64,000 bases of DNA from Streptomyces sp. DH5 (GTDB taxonomy: Bacteria; Actinomycetota; Actinomycetes; Streptomycetales; Streptomycetaceae), in assembly GCF_020873915.1 (NCBI RefSeq), contig NZ_JAHWGP010000002.1, positions 372,001 through 436,000 on the forward strand, written 5' to 3'. The notes beneath the pieces were generated by a model. It ran no database searches. It had not been told where the DNA came from and saw only the letters and a list, made by a program, of their open reading frames with translations. Shown piece after piece: positions 34,433 to 43,681 of the stretch. Each line of letters opens with the position of its first letter. Positions within the stretch are counted from its first letter, which is position 1. Position numbers and translations under genes: made by a program.

Positions 34433-35734
34433 GTGCCGACCATCTCCGTACGTCGCCGGCCCCCGTGGGCCGGGCGCAACTACACCCTGCTGACCGCTGC
34501 CGCCGTGGTGACCAATCTGGGCAGCCACGGCGCGCTGATCGCCTCCGCGTTCGCCGTGCTCGGCGCCGGCGGCGACGGCGGTGACGTCGGGCTGGTGGCC
34601 GCCGCGCGCACCCTGCCGCTGGTGCTGTTCCTGCTGATCGGCGGTGCGGTCGCGGACCGGCTGCCCCGTCACCGGGTGATGGTCGCGGCCAACGCCCTGA
34701 ACTGCGTCTCGCAGGGCGCTTTCGCGGCGCTCGTCCTGGCGGGCGAGGCGCAGCTGTGGCAGATGATGCTGCTGAGCGCGCTCGGCGGTACCGGCCAGGC
34801 GTTCTTCAACCCGGCGGCCGAGGGCATGCTGCTCTCCTCCGTCGACGGCGAGCAGGCCGGCCGGGCGTTCGCGGTGTTCCGGATGGCGATGCACGGCGCG
34901 ACCCTCGGGGGCGCCGCGCTCGGCGGCGCGATGGTCGCCGCGATCGGACCGGGCTGGGTGCTGGCGGTGGACGCGGCGGCCTTCGCGCTGGCCGCGGTGC
35001 TGCGGGCGTTCCTCGACGTCAAGCACATCCCGCCGCGCGCACCGGGTGGCGGAATGCTCGCCGATCTGAAGGACGGCTGGCGGGAGGTCACCGGCCGGCC
35101 GTGGCTGTGGGGCATCGTCGTCCAGTTCTCGCTCGCCAACGCGGTCGTCGGCGCGGCCGACGCGGTCTACGGTCCGCTCGTCGCCCGGGACCACCTGGGC
35201 GGTGCCGCACCGTGGGGCGTGGCGCTGGCCTTCTTCGGCGGGGGCACGGTGGCGGGCGCGCTGCTGATGACCCGCTGGCAGCCGCGCCGGCTGCTGTTCG
35301 TCGGCACCCTGTGCGTGTTCCCGCTGGCCCTGCCGTCCGCAGCGCTCGCCGTGCCGGCGCCGGTCGCCGTGCTGTGCGCGGTGATGTTCGTGACCGGTGT
35401 GTCCGTGGAGGTGTTCGGCGTCTCGTGGATGACCGCGCTGCACCAGGAGATCCCGGAGGAGAAGCTGTCCCGGGTCTCGGCGTACGACTGGTTCGGCTCG
35501 GTCGCGCTGGTACCGATGGCGATGGCGCTGGCGGGCCCCGCGGAGACGGCGTTCGGCCGGCCTGAGGCGCTGTGGGGCTGCGCCGCGCTGGTGGTGGTCG
35601 CCACGGCGGCGGTCCTGTGCGTCCCCGACGTACGCGACCTGCGACGCCGGACCCACCACGTCACGGCCGCCCTCCCCGCGCCGAGGGACGCGGAACACCA
35701 GGTGCGGGAACCGGGGCGCGTACCCGGGGACTGA
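34433..35734 (+). CDS. MFS transporter
   Basis: Major facilitator protein of 433 residues with about 10-12 membrane helices. The first helix is YTLLTAAAVVTNLGSHGAL (about 17-36). The motif between helices 2 and 3 is GGAVADRLPRHRVMV (about 70-85), the usual MFS loop. LGGAMVAAIGPGWVLAVDAA matches the macrolide-exporter-like group (MFS_3). The start is GTG 34433, without a clear ribosome site. It is probably a drug or metabolite exporter; the substrate is unknown. Confidence 0.9.
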   Translation: MPTISVRRRPPWAGRNYTLLTAAAVVTNLGSHGALIASAFAVLGAGGDGGDVGLVAAARTLPLVLFLLIGGAVADRLPRHRVMVAANALNCVSQGAFAALVLAGEAQLWQMMLLSALGGTGQAFFNPAAEGMLLSSVDGEQAGRAFAVFRMAMHGATLGGAALGGAMVAAIGPGWVLAVDAAAFALAAVLRAFLDVKHIPPRAPGGGMLADLKDGWREVTGRPWLWGIVVQFSLANAVVGAADAVYGPLVARDHLGGAAPWGVALAFFGGGTVAGALLMTRWQPRRLLFVGTLCVFPLALPSAALAVPAPVAVLCAVMFVTGVSVEVFGVSWMTALHQEIPEEKLSRVSAYDWFGSVALVPMAMALAGPAETAFGRPEALWGCAALVVVATAAVLCVPDVRDLRRRTHHVTAALPAPRDAEHQVREPGRVPGD

Positions 35735-35862
35735 CCCACGGCCCCCACCGGTGCGGACCGCATGCGGACGCGGGAGCCGGGGACCCGGCCGGACGGCCGC
35801 TGTCGCCGGGCGGGCGCCGGCACTCCACGCCGTTGCCGCCGGCGCGCGCGCCCGACCGCGCG

Positions 35863-36708
35863 TCAGCCGATGCCGAACGCCCCGGCGGGCGGCTCGGGCG
35901 AGGGGACGGCGTCCTCGTCGCGTACCGGAAGCGCGCCGCCGACGAACTTCCGGAGCCCCGCACCGTGTTCCACCCGGGCCGGGAAGGCGTCGGCGGCGGT
36001 GGCGCGGGACAGCGCGGCGATGTCCAGCGGATGGTGGGCCGCGGCGAGGACCGCGTTGCCGAAGCGGCGGCCGCGCAGCACTCCCGGCTCGGCGATCAGC
36101 ACCAGCTCGGCGAAGCGCGTCGCGAGCGTGGCCAGCTGGGAGCGCAGGAAGGCGAACGGGGCCGTGTCCGGGAGGTTGGCGAGGTAGACCCCGCCGGGCC
36201 GCAGGACGCGCGCGGCCTCATGGACGTAGGTGACGGTGGTCAGGTGCGCCGGCACGCGCGAGCCGCCGAACACGTCGGCGACCAGGACGTCCGCGCTGTC
36301 GTCGGGGGCCGTCTCCAGCCAGGCGCGGGCGTCCGCCGCGTGCAGCGTGACGCCGGCGCCGTCGGGCAGGGGCAGTTCCCCGGTGACCAGGTCCAGCAGC
36401 TCCCGGTCGACCTCCACCACGTCCTGCCGGGAGCCGGGCCGGGTCGCGGCCAGGTAGCGGGGCAGGGTGAGCGCACCGCCGCCGAGGTGCAGGGCGTCCA
36501 GCCGGACCCCCGGTTCGGCGACGACGTCCAGGACGTGCCCGAGGCGGCGCACGTACTCGAACTCCAGGTGGGCCGGGTCGTCCAGGTCGACGTACGACTG
36601 CGGCGCCCCGTCGACGGTGAGCAGCCAGGCCCGCTCCCGGTCCACGTCGGGCATCAGCTTGGCGGTGCCGTGACCGACGGCACGGGTCACGGGGAGGGAT
36701 TCGCTCAC
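35863..36708 (-). CDS. Spermidine synthase-like SAM-dependent protein
   Basis: Methyltransferase-fold protein of 281 residues related to spermidine synthase. Landmarks are WLLTVDGAPQSYVDLDDP (the usual QSxVDxDDP), LHLGGGALTLPRYLA (nucleotide-binding GGG, about 75), VVEVDRELLDLV, ADARAWLETAPDDSAD and VLVADVFGG. The aminopropyl-transfer residues of true SpeE are only partly kept, so the reaction is uncertain. GTG 36708 is preferred by family start; GTG 36732 is possible. It ends 128 bp from the convergent MFS gene. Confidence 0.82.
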   Translation of the reverse strand: MSESLPVTRAVGHGTAKLMPDVDRERAWLLTVDGAPQSYVDLDDPAHLEFEYVRRLGHVLDVVAEPGVRLDALHLGGGALTLPRYLAATRPGSRQDVVEVDRELLDLVTGELPLPDGAGVTLHAADARAWLETAPDDSADVLVADVFGGSRVPAHLTTVTYVHEAARVLRPGGVYLANLPDTAPFAFLRSQLATLATRFAELVLIAEPGVLRGRRFGNAVLAAAHHPLDIAALSRATAADAFPARVEHGAGLRKFVGGALPVRDEDAVPSPEPPAGAFGIG

Positions 36709-36747
36709 CTCCCCATTGTCCCCGGCGGGCACGCGGCCGTTCGCGGC

Positions 36748-37917
36748 TCAGCCGACCGACGTCACGGTGCCGGCCCCGACGGTGCGTCCGCCCTCACGGA
36801 CGGCGAACCCCAGTCCGGCCTCCAGGGGCACGTCCCGGCCCAGCTCCACGGTCATCGTGACCGTGTCCCCGGGCCGGGCCACCGCCGCCTCGCCGAGGTC
36901 GACGTCGCCCACGACGTCCGCCGTGCGGATGTAGAACTGCGGCCGGTATCCGGTCGACACCGGTGTCGTACGGCCGCCCTCACGGGCCGACAGCACGTAC
37001 ACCCGCGCCGTGAAGCGCCGGCTCGGCACCACGCTGCCCGGTGCGGCGACCACGTGCCCGCGCCGCACCGCGTCGCGGGGCACCCCACGCAGCAGCAGCG
37101 CCACGTTGTCGCCGGCCTGCGCCTCCTCCATGGGCTTGCCGAAGGTCTCCAGGCCGGTCACCACGGTCTCCGCCTCCGCGCCCAGCACCTCGACCCGGTC
37201 GCCGAGGCGGACCGTGCCCCGCTCCACCGCGCCGGTCACGGCGGTGCCCCGGCCGGTGATGGTGAGTACGTTCTCCACCGGCAGCAGGAACGGCGCGTCC
37301 ACGTACCGCTCGGGCATGGGCACATAGGTGTCCACCGCGTCGAGCAGCGCGTCGATCGAGGCCGTCCAGCGCGGGTCTCCCTCCAGCGCCCTGAGCCCGG
37401 ACACCCGTACGACGGGCGCGGAGTCGCCGCCGTAGCCGTGCGCGGAGAGCAGGTCGCGGACCTCGAGCTCGACCAGGTCGGTCAGCTCCTCGTCCCCCGC
37501 GTCCGCCTTGTTGATCGCGACCACGATGTGGTCGACGCCCACCTGGCGGGCCAGCAGCACGTGTTCGGCGGTCTGCGGCATGATCCCGTCGAGCGCGGAG
37601 ACGACGAGGATCGCCCCGTCGAGCTGCGCGGCTCCGGTGACCATGTTCTTGACGTAGTCGGCGTGGCCCGGCATGTCGACGTGCGCGTAGTGCCGGGTGT
37701 CGGTCTCGTACTCGACGTGCGCGAGGTTGATGGTGATGCCGCGGGCGGCCTCCTCGGGAGCCCGGTCGATGCGGTCGAACGGCACGAAACCGCCGGTGCC
37801 GCGCGCGGCCAGGACCTTGGTGATGGCGGCGGTCAGGGTGGTCTTGCCGTGGTCGACATGACCCATCGTGCCGATGTTCAGATGCGGTTTGGTGCGGACG
37901 TACGCCGTCTTGGACAT
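36748..37917 (-). CDS. tuf3: Elongation factor Tu, divergent second copy (Tuf3 type)
   Basis: GTPase of 389 residues that carries aminoacyl-tRNA to the ribosome. G1 GHVDHGKT (19-26), switch I RGITIN (59-64), G3 DMPGH (81-85, where canonical EF-Tu has DCPGH) and G4 NKAD (136-139) are present; G5 reads SGL instead of SAL. Domains 2 and 3 follow. Several short deletions relative to major EF-Tu and its isolated position (no rpsL-fusA cluster) match the Tuf3 of S. coelicolor, which is expressed under positive stringent control. The upstream leader has a small ORF and a hairpin. Confidence 0.93.
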   Translation of the reverse strand: MSKTAYVRTKPHLNIGTMGHVDHGKTTLTAAITKVLAARGTGGFVPFDRIDRAPEEAARGITINLAHVEYETDTRHYAHVDMPGHADYVKNMVTGAAQLDGAILVVSALDGIMPQTAEHVLLARQVGVDHIVVAINKADAGDEELTDLVELEVRDLLSAHGYGGDSAPVVRVSGLRALEGDPRWTASIDALLDAVDTYVPMPERYVDAPFLLPVENVLTITGRGTAVTGAVERGTVRLGDRVEVLGAEAETVVTGLETFGKPMEEAQAGDNVALLLRGVPRDAVRRGHVVAAPGSVVPSRRFTARVYVLSAREGGRTTPVSTGYRPQFYIRTADVVGDVDLGEAAVARPGDTVTMTVELGRDVPLEAGLGFAVREGGRTVGAGTVTSVG

Positions 37918-38011
37918 GGCGGTACCTCGAAGCCTCTCGATGGTGACGCGTGAGGGCCCCGGGCGCGGCGCTGCGGCGCGCGGCCGGGACGGGGACCCCT
38001 GGAACCTGGCC

Positions 38012-38054
38012 GACCCTCCCCCTGGGGGGTCCGCCGGACGATCCGGGGAGGGTC
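38012..38054 (-). promoter_or_regulatory. Large hairpin in tuf3 leader (possible attenuator)
   Basis: GACCCTCCCC (38012-38021) pairs with GGGGAGGGTC (38045-38054), enclosing an inner GTCC-GCC-GGAC hairpin. A competing CCCCC/GGGGG pairing overlaps the left arm. On the minus strand it begins at the stop codon of the 33-residue ORF and ends 94 bases before tuf3. It could be a terminator or an attenuator. Confidence 0.55.
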
Positions 38055-38154
38055 AGCTTCGGGCGCCGTCGACTACGGCGACGAGAGCGGGAACGGCAGC
38101 CTTCGGGGCATCCGCGACGGCGGATGCTGCGAGGTGGAAGGCGTACCGGAACAT
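38053..38154 (-). CDS. Small 33-residue ORF, possible tuf3 leader peptide
   Basis: Reads MFRYAFHLAASAVADAPKAA then VPALVAVVDGARS, and is hydrophobic and Ala/Val-rich. GAGGA lies eight bases before the ATG. It fills the space between the AlkD-like gene and tuf3 on the same strand, and its stop codon overlaps the leader hairpin. It may be a leader peptide, a small membrane peptide or chance; I do not recognise a family. Confidence 0.4.
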   Translation of the reverse strand: MFRYAFHLAASAVADAPKAAVPALVAVVDGARS

Positions 38155-38210
38155 GACGTCGATCCTCGCCGACGACCCGCCCCGCGTCGAATGGTTTTCG
38201 GGACCGGGCG

Positions 38211-38978
38211 CTACCGGCCGGTGGTCCTCCGGGCCGGGCGCTGCCCGCCGATGTTCTTCAGCGCCTCCCGCACCGACAGCGGGGCGAGGCGCCCTTGCTC
38301 GCGCGCGAGGAAGGTCCTCACGGCGTCGGGGTCGGTCTTGGCGTATTCGCGCAGGCACCAGCCGATGGCCTTGCGCACGAAGAAGTCCGGGTGGCCCGAG
38401 CGGCGCAGGCAGTAGGCGAAGAGGCGTGCGGTGTCGGTGCGTTCCCGGTAGCGGAGCTGGTGGAGCAGGGCGGCGCGGACGAGCCACCTGTCGTCGTCGC
38501 CGATCCAGTCGTCCATGTCGGCGGTGAGCGCCGGGTCGGCGGCGACCAGCGCCCCGACGACGTGCGCGGCGAGCGGGTCGACCGTGTCCCACCACGGCAC
38601 CGTGGTGACGAGGTGCCGGGCGACGGGCAGGAAACCGGAGGAGCAGTGCCGTACGTGCCGGCGCGCGTAATCCACGGCGAAGTAGTGGTATTCACGCTCG
38701 GGCAGTTGCCCGCACCGCAGCGCGACGGCGGCGCAGTCGGCCTCACCGGGCCGGGGCAGTCCCGCCGTGACGGTGCGGGACAGGGCGCGGCGGACCGGGG
38801 TGGTCAGACCGAGGAAGGGGGCGACGTCCTTCATGTACGCCCGCATGGTCACGGCCCGCCCGGGGTCGGCCGCCGGCGGGTAGGCGGCGGTGAGCCGCTC
38901 CAGGACGGTGTCGGCGAGCGGGCTGTCCGGCACCGGCGGCCCGCCGGCCGCCGTTCCGCCGCCTCCTGTGACGCGCAT
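38211..38978 (-). CDS. DNA alkylation repair protein (AlkD-like HEAT repeat)
   Basis: All-helical HEAT-like repeat protein of 255 residues of the AlkC/AlkD superfamily, which excises alkylated bases such as 3-methyladenine and 7-methylguanine. Landmarks are MRAYMKDVAPFLGL (about 45-58), WWDTVDPLAAHVVG, DDRWLVRAALLHQLRYRER and FFVRKAIGWCLREYAKTDPDAV, the last two holding the conserved catalytic region in AlkD-like proteins. The N-terminal 20 residues are Gly/Pro-rich. It lies upstream of tuf3 and divergent from a membrane protein gene. Confidence 0.9.
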   Translation of the reverse strand: MRVTGGGGTAAGGPPVPDSPLADTVLERLTAAYPPAADPGRAVTMRAYMKDVAPFLGLTTPVRRALSRTVTAGLPRPGEADCAAVALRCGQLPEREYHYFAVDYARRHVRHCSSGFLPVARHLVTTVPWWDTVDPLAAHVVGALVAADPALTADMDDWIGDDDRWLVRAALLHQLRYRERTDTARLFAYCLRRSGHPDFFVRKAIGWCLREYAKTDPDAVRTFLAREQGRLAPLSVREALKNIGGQRPARRTTGR

Positions 38979-39027
38979 GAGACGAACACTACGGCGATCA
39001 CACGTATGTGTCGGTTAGTGTCACCGA

Positions 39028-39816
39028 ATGCTCGATGCCACCACCCGCTCCGGGGGCACGGCTGCGGCCTCTTCCCGGGCCGCCGCACCCGACCTCGCGG
39101 TCGCCGTCCCCACGGCCGCACCCGCTCTCGCACCCGCCACCGGTTTCGCCGCGCGCTGCGCCGGAGTCCTGCTGTCGCCGTGGTCGAGACTGTCCCTGCT
39201 CGTGGTACTGCTCGCGTCGGCGGCGTCGGCGATGCTGGTCCTCGAACCGCAGCGGCTGCTGACCGACGGCTGGCCGGACCGGCTCGGCGGTGCCGTGGCG
39301 GTCGCGGCGTACGCCGTGGCCTACGGGATCTGCACGGTGGCCTTCGTACCGCGTCCGCTGCTGAACCTGGCCGCGGGGGCGCTGTTCGCCTCACAGCTGG
39401 GTCTGGTCGCCGCGCTGGGCGGCACGGTGCTGGGCGCCGGACTGGCCTTCTGTCTGGGGCGGGCCCTCGGCCAGGAGGCGCTCCGTCCGCTGCTGCGCGG
39501 ACGCTGGCTGAAGGCCGCGGACAACCAGCTCAGCCGGCACGGCTTCCGCTCGATGCTGGCTGCCCGGCTGTTCCCGGGCATCCCCTTCGCCGCCTCGAAC
39601 TACTGCGCCGCCGTCTCCCGCATGGGCCTGCTGCCGTTCCTGCTGGCGACGGCGCTCGGCTCGGTCCCGAACACCGCCGCCTACGTCGTGGCCGGCGCCC
39701 GCGCCTCGACGCCGACGTCCCCGGCCTTCCTGATCGCGCTGGCCTGCATCGCCGTACCGGGCCTGGCGGGCGCGGTGGTGGCGTGGCGCAAGCGGCACCA
39801 GCTGCGCGGACGGTAG
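39028..39816 (+). CDS. TVP38/TMEM64 family membrane protein
   Basis: Integral membrane protein of 262 residues in the VTT (DedA-like) superfamily. After a 40-residue Ala-rich tail, helices lie at about 55-75, 90-110, 125-150, 185-205 and 225-248. The re-entrant-loop motifs are FVPRPLLNLAAGALFASQLG and FPGIPFAASNYCAAVSRMG (the usual F/L-x-P-x-P-F-x2-x-N). It is a possible lipid scramblase, as shown for relatives in other organisms. The intergenic region contains ACACGTATGTGT (39000-39011). The window's other VTT gene (27.9-28.6 kb) is decayed. Confidence 0.88.
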   Translation: MLDATTRSGGTAAASSRAAAPDLAVAVPTAAPALAPATGFAARCAGVLLSPWSRLSLLVVLLASAASAMLVLEPQRLLTDGWPDRLGGAVAVAAYAVAYGICTVAFVPRPLLNLAAGALFASQLGLVAALGGTVLGAGLAFCLGRALGQEALRPLLRGRWLKAADNQLSRHGFRSMLAARLFPGIPFAASNYCAAVSRMGLLPFLLATALGSVPNTAAYVVAGARASTPTSPAFLIALACIAVPGLAGAVVAWRKRHQLRGR

Positions 39817-39832
39817 GACGGCCGACGGCGCG

Positions 39833-41002
39833 TCAGAGCCGTTCGAGGACCATCGCGTTGGCCAGTCCGCCCGCCTCGCACATCGTCTGCAGGCCGTAGC
39901 GGGCGCCGCGTTCGCGCATGGCGTGGACCAGGGTCGTCGTCAGCCGGGTGCCGCTGGCGCCGAGCGGATGACCGAGGGCCAGGGCGCCGCCGTGGACGTT
40001 GACCTTGGCGAGGTCGGCGCCGGTCTCCTGCTGCCAGGCCAGGACCACGCCGGCGAAGGCCTCGTTGACCTCGAAGAGGTCGATGTCGTCGAGCGAGAGC
40101 CCGGCGCGGCGCAGCGCCTTCTCGGTGGCCGGGACGACGCCGGTGAGCATCAGCAGCGGGTCGGAGCCGGTGACGGTGAAGCCGTGCAGCCGCGCGAGCG
40201 GGCGCAGGCCGAGCCGGGCGGCGGTCTCGCCGGAGGTGATGAGGACGGCGGAGGCGCCGTCGTTGACGGGGCTGGCGTTGCCCGCCGTGACGTTCCACTC
40301 GATCTGCGGGAAGCGCCCGGCGAAGGCCGGGTCGTGGTAGGCGGGCCGCAGTCCGGCCAGGGCCTCGATGGTGCTGTCGGGGCGCACGCACTCGTCACGG
40401 GTGACGCCGTCGAGGGGTGCGACCTCGGCGTCGAACAGTCCGGCGTCCCAGGCCGCGGCGGCCCGCTGGTGTGAGGTGACGGCGAAGGAGTCCATCCGCT
40501 CGCGGCCGATCGACCACTTGGCCGCGATGAGTTCGGCGCTGATGCCCTGCGGGACGAGCCCTTCCGGGTAGCGCTCCGCGACGCCGGGGCCGAACGGGTC
40601 CTTGCCTTCGGGCACGTTGGACCACATCGGCACCCGGCTCATCGACTCCACGCCGCAGGCGACGACGAGGTCGTACGCCCCGGCGACGACACCCTGGGCC
40701 GCGAAGTGCACGGCCTGCTGGGAGGAGCCGCACTGACGGTCCACGGTGGTGGCCGGGACGGACTCCGGCAGCCCGGCGGACAGGGCGGCGTAGCGGGTGG
40801 TGTTCATCGCCTGCTCGCCGACCTGGTCGACGGCGCCGCCGATGACGTCGTCGATCAGCGCGGGGTCCACACCGGACCGTTCGACGAGGGTGCGCAGGGT
40901 GTGGGCGAGGAGTTCGACGGGGTGGACGTGGGCGAGGGCGCCGTGCGGCTTGCCCTTGCCGATGGGTGTGCGTACGGCTTCGACGACGACTGCGTCACGC
41001 AT
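39833..41002 (-). CDS. Thiolase (acetyl-CoA C-acyltransferase)
   Basis: Degradative-type thiolase of 389 residues. The nucleophile is C91 in DRQCGSSQQ; the catalytic histidines are in VNEAFA (context) and GGALALGHPLGASG, and the second cysteine in MCEAGG near the C-terminus. It probably cleaves 3-ketoacyl-CoA in beta-oxidation. It is divergent from an HxlR regulator gene, and an inverted repeat in the spacer suggests that the regulator controls it. Confidence 0.94.
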   Translation of the reverse strand: MRDAVVVEAVRTPIGKGKPHGALAHVHPVELLAHTLRTLVERSGVDPALIDDVIGGAVDQVGEQAMNTTRYAALSAGLPESVPATTVDRQCGSSQQAVHFAAQGVVAGAYDLVVACGVESMSRVPMWSNVPEGKDPFGPGVAERYPEGLVPQGISAELIAAKWSIGRERMDSFAVTSHQRAAAAWDAGLFDAEVAPLDGVTRDECVRPDSTIEALAGLRPAYHDPAFAGRFPQIEWNVTAGNASPVNDGASAVLITSGETAARLGLRPLARLHGFTVTGSDPLLMLTGVVPATEKALRRAGLSLDDIDLFEVNEAFAGVVLAWQQETGADLAKVNVHGGALALGHPLGASGTRLTTTLVHAMRERGARYGLQTMCEAGGLANAMVLERL

Positions 41003-41054
41003 GGTGCGGGCCTCCCTGGCCGCCCGGGCGATGCCGGGGCGGAAACGGCGTACC

Positions 41055-41079
41055 GGTGAGTAGGAAATCCGAACTCACC
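41055..41079. promoter_or_regulatory. Inverted repeat in thiolase/HxlR spacer
   Basis: GGTGAGT (41055-41061) and ACTCACC (41073-41079) are perfect 7-bp arms separated by 11 bases in an AT-rich segment between the divergent genes. They are a likely HxlR operator. Confidence 0.55.
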
Positions 41080-41126
41080 ATAGCTTCGTAAGTTGGAAAA
41101 TCAAACCCTCCCGTAGACTCGGGGGC

Positions 41127-41600
41127 ATGGCCGCCGCTCCCAAAGACCCGCGCCCCTGCTCGATCGCCGACGCGCTCGCACTCGTCGGCGAGAAGTACTC
41201 CCTGCTCGTCCTGCGCGAGGTGTGCCTCGGCAACGGCCGCTTCGACCAGCTGGTGCGCAACACCGGCGCGCCGCGCGACGTCCTGGCCACCCGGCTGCGG
41301 CGGCTGGTCGACGCCGGGATCCTGACCAAGCGCCTCTACAACGAACGCCCGCAGCGCTTCGAGTACCGGCCCACCCGGGCGGGGCTGGAGCTGGAGCCCG
41401 TCCTGCTGACCCTCAAGGACTGGGGCGACCGTCATCTGCGGCAGGACGACGGCCTGCCGATGCTGCTCGACCACAGCTGCGGCGACACGTTCGTGCCGGT
41501 CGTCACCTGCCGGGCCTGCGGCGGTGAGGCACGGCACGAGGAGCTGACGCCGCGCCCGCAGACCCCCGGGTGGACGGTGAGCGGCCCGACGGCGGCCTGA
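41127..41600 (+). CDS. HxlR family transcriptional regulator
   Basis: Winged-helix regulator of 157 residues. The HxlR domain (about 10-100) shows CSIADALALVGEKYSLLVLR, GNGRFDQLVRNTGAPRDVLA and TRLRRLVDAGIL. A C-terminal extension (about 110-157) has CGDTF and CRACGGEARHEEL, a CxxC that could bind zinc. HxlR proteins often sense reactive electrophiles or aldehydes through cysteine. The divergent thiolase gene is the likely target. Confidence 0.92.
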   Translation: MAAAPKDPRPCSIADALALVGEKYSLLVLREVCLGNGRFDQLVRNTGAPRDVLATRLRRLVDAGILTKRLYNERPQRFEYRPTRAGLELEPVLLTLKDWGDRHLRQDDGLPMLLDHSCGDTFVPVVTCRACGGEARHEELTPRPQTPGWTVSGPTAA

Positions 41601-41758
41601 TCCGCCCCGGGGTCGGCGAGCCGCACCGCCCTGACGCCTGGGGTTCACCTTGGGGCGCTACGCTTCCCCCTCGGCGCGCCCGATCACCGATCACCGCACG
41701 TGGCGACGTGGTGTGCCCTTCGTCCGTCCCACGATCGGCACTTGGACTCCGCTGACTC

Positions 41759-42634
41759 ATGTCTTGGTTTGAATCCCTCATCCTCGGACTCGTCCAGGGG
41801 CTGACCGAGTTCCTCCCCGTCTCCTCCAGCGCGCACCTGCGGCTGACCGCGGCCTTCTCCGGCTGGGAGGACCCGGGCGCCGCCTTCACCGCGATCACCC
41901 AGATCGGCACGGAGACCGCGGTGCTGATCTACTTCCGCAAGGACATCGGCCGGATCCTGTCGGCGTGGACCCGCTCCCTGACCGACAAGGAGATGCGCCG
42001 GGACCCGGACGCGCGCATGGGGTGGCTGGTCATCGTCGGCTCCATCCCGATCGGCGTGCTCGGGGTGACCCTCAAGGACCAGATCGAGGGGCCCTTCCGC
42101 GACCTGCGGCTCACCGCGGCCATGCTCATCGGCATGGGCATCGTCCTCGGCGTCGCCGACCGCCTCGCCGCGCGGGACGAGAGCGGCGGCCGGCACCGGG
42201 CGGCCAAGCAGCGCAAGGAACTCGGCGACCTGACCGTCAAGGACGGCCTCGTCTACGGAATCTGCCAGGCCATGGCCCTCATCCCGGGCGTCTCCCGCTC
42301 CGGCGCCACCATCAGCGGCGGCCTGTTCATGGGCTACCGGCGCGAGGCCGCGGCCCGCTACTCCTTCCTGCTCGCCATCCCGGCGGTGCTGGCCTCCGGC
42401 GCCTTCGAGCTGAAGGACGCCGCCGACGGCGGGCACGTCTCCTGGGGCCCGACGGCCTTCGCCACGGTCATCGCCTTCGTCACCGGCTACGCGGTGATCG
42501 CCTGGTTCATGAAATTCATCTCCACCAAATCGTTCATGCCGTTCGTCTGGTACCGCATCGCGCTCGGCGTCGTGATCATCGTGCTGGTCGGCATGGGCGT
42601 GCTCAGTCCGCACGCCGCGGAGTCGGCCGGCTGA
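41759..42634 (+). CDS. uppP: Undecaprenyl-diphosphate phosphatase
   Basis: Integral membrane phosphatase (BacA family, 291 residues) that regenerates undecaprenyl phosphate for peptidoglycan synthesis. It has the two family motifs [14 protein letters not shown] (about 14-27) and [13 protein letters not shown] (about 178-190), and about eight hydrophobic helices. A 25-residue charged loop ([20 protein letters not shown]) precedes the second half. Its product influences bacitracin tolerance. No clear ribosome site precedes ATG 41759. Confidence 0.95.
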   Translation: MSWFESLILGLVQGLTEFLPVSSSAHLRLTAAFSGWEDPGAAFTAITQIGTETAVLIYFRKDIGRILSAWTRSLTDKEMRRDPDARMGWLVIVGSIPIGVLGVTLKDQIEGPFRDLRLTAAMLIGMGIVLGVADRLAARDESGGRHRAAKQRKELGDLTVKDGLVYGICQAMALIPGVSRSGATISGGLFMGYRREAAARYSFLLAIPAVLASGAFELKDAADGGHVSWGPTAFATVIAFVTGYAVIAWFMKFISTKSFMPFVWYRIALGVVIIVLVGMGVLSPHAAESAG

Positions 42635-42641
42635 GCCGGCC
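42625..42641 (+). terminator. Short hairpin over the uppP stop codon
   Basis: GGCCGGC and GCCGGCC pair around the TGA stop, a 7-bp stem that may end uppP transcription. Confidence 0.4.
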
Positions 42642-42735
42642 CCGGGGAAGGTGACCGGGGCACGTGACCGAGAGCATACGGATCGCGTAGCCGTCCGGTA
42701 GCGCAGTGTCAGTCCATGGCCCTAGGCTTGTCCGC

Positions 42736-42915
42736 ATGTCCCCCGATTTAACGACCCCTGGTTCCGTGCGGTCCGCCGCCGAGGTCAACGAGGAGATCCG
42801 CGCGCTGTGGCTGCGCGCGAAGGGTTCCCTGTCCGACCTGGAGCGCGCGGAGTACGAGCAGCTGGTGGTCGAGTGGGCGGCGGCGATGCGCGACCAGGTC
42901 GCCGAAGCGGCCTGA
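42736..42915 (+). CDS. Small conserved hypothetical protein
   Basis: Protein of 59 residues, mostly helical and amphipathic: AEVNEEIRALWLRAKGSLS, then DLERAEYEQLVVEWAAAMRD. Glu/Arg periodicity suggests a single or paired helix that could bind another protein. The strong third-position G/C bias and the family-like look favour a real gene. The start is the ATG at 42736. No function can be assigned. Confidence 0.7.
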   Translation: MSPDLTTPGSVRSAAEVNEEIRALWLRAKGSLSDLERAEYEQLVVEWAAAMRDQVAEAA

Positions 42916-42940
42916 CCGCTCCCCGCTCCACCGGTGCACC

Positions 42941-43681
42941 TCAGCGTCCGCCCGCGACCCGCAGCACCGTCCCCGTGGCGTACGAGGCGTCCGGCGACAT
43001 CAGCCAGGCCACGGCCGCCGCGATCTCCTCGGCCCGCCCAGCGCGCCGCAGCGGAACCGTACCGGCGACCTGCCGGGCACGGTCCGGGGCACCCATCGCG
43101 GCGTGCATCTCCGTGTCGACGACGCCGGGGGCGACCGCGTTGACCCGGATGCCGTCCGGACCGAGCTCCTTGGCCAGACCGAGAGTGAGCGTGTCGACGG
43201 CGGCCTTCGTCGCCGCGTAGTGCACGTACTCGTTCGGACTGCCCAGCGTGGCGGCGCCCGACGAGATGTTCACGATCACGCCCGCGCCCCGCGGGACCAT
43301 CAGCTGCGCGGCCCGCCGGCAACACAGCAGCGTGCCCATCAGGTTGACGTCGACAACCCGCCGCAGCGTACCGGTGTCGGCCTCGGTGAACCGTCCCAGC
43401 GGCCCGGTCACCGCCGCGTTGTTCACCAGCCCCGTCACCGGCCCCAGCTCCCGCTCCGCGACCTCGAAGAGCCGCTCGGCGTCGGCCTCGACCGCCGTGT
43501 CCGCGCGTACGGTCACGGCCCGCGCCCCGGCCGCGCGCACCCCTTCCGCCACCGACTCGGCGGCACCGGCGTCACGGACGTAGTTCACGACGACGTCGTG
43601 CCCCTCCGCCGCCAGCCGCAGACAGGTCGCGGCGCCGATCCCCCGGCTGCCACCGGTGACCACCGTGACCAGACGCTTCAT
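42941..43681 (-). CDS. SDR family oxidoreductase (FabG/glucose dehydrogenase-like)
   Basis: Classical NAD(P)-dependent SDR of 246 residues. TGGSRGIG (about 9-16) binds the cofactor, followed by NNAAVTG, catalytic Ser in NISSGAATLG and the Tyr/Lys pair in YAATKAA. NYVRDAG after strand 2 suggests NADP preference. AGGAGG five bases before ATG 43681 is a strong ribosome site. The substrate is unknown. It is not operonic with its neighbours. Confidence 0.9.
   Translation of the reverse strand: MKRLVTVVTGGSRGIGAATCLRLAAEGHDVVVNYVRDAGAAESVAEGVRAAGARAVTVRADTAVEADAERLFEVAERELGPVTGLVNNAAVTGPLGRFTEADTGTLRRVVDVNLMGTLLCCRRAAQLMVPRGAGVIVNISSGAATLGSPNEYVHYAATKAAVDTLTLGLAKELGPDGIRVNAVAPGVVDTEMHAAMGAPDRARQVAGTVPLRRAGRAEEIAAAVAWLMSPDASYATGTVLRVAGGR

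Noticed and set aside
39000-39011. ACACGTATGTGT palindrome between AlkD-like and TVP38 genes
   Set aside because: Arms of four bases are too short to separate from chance; only noted in the TVP38 entry.
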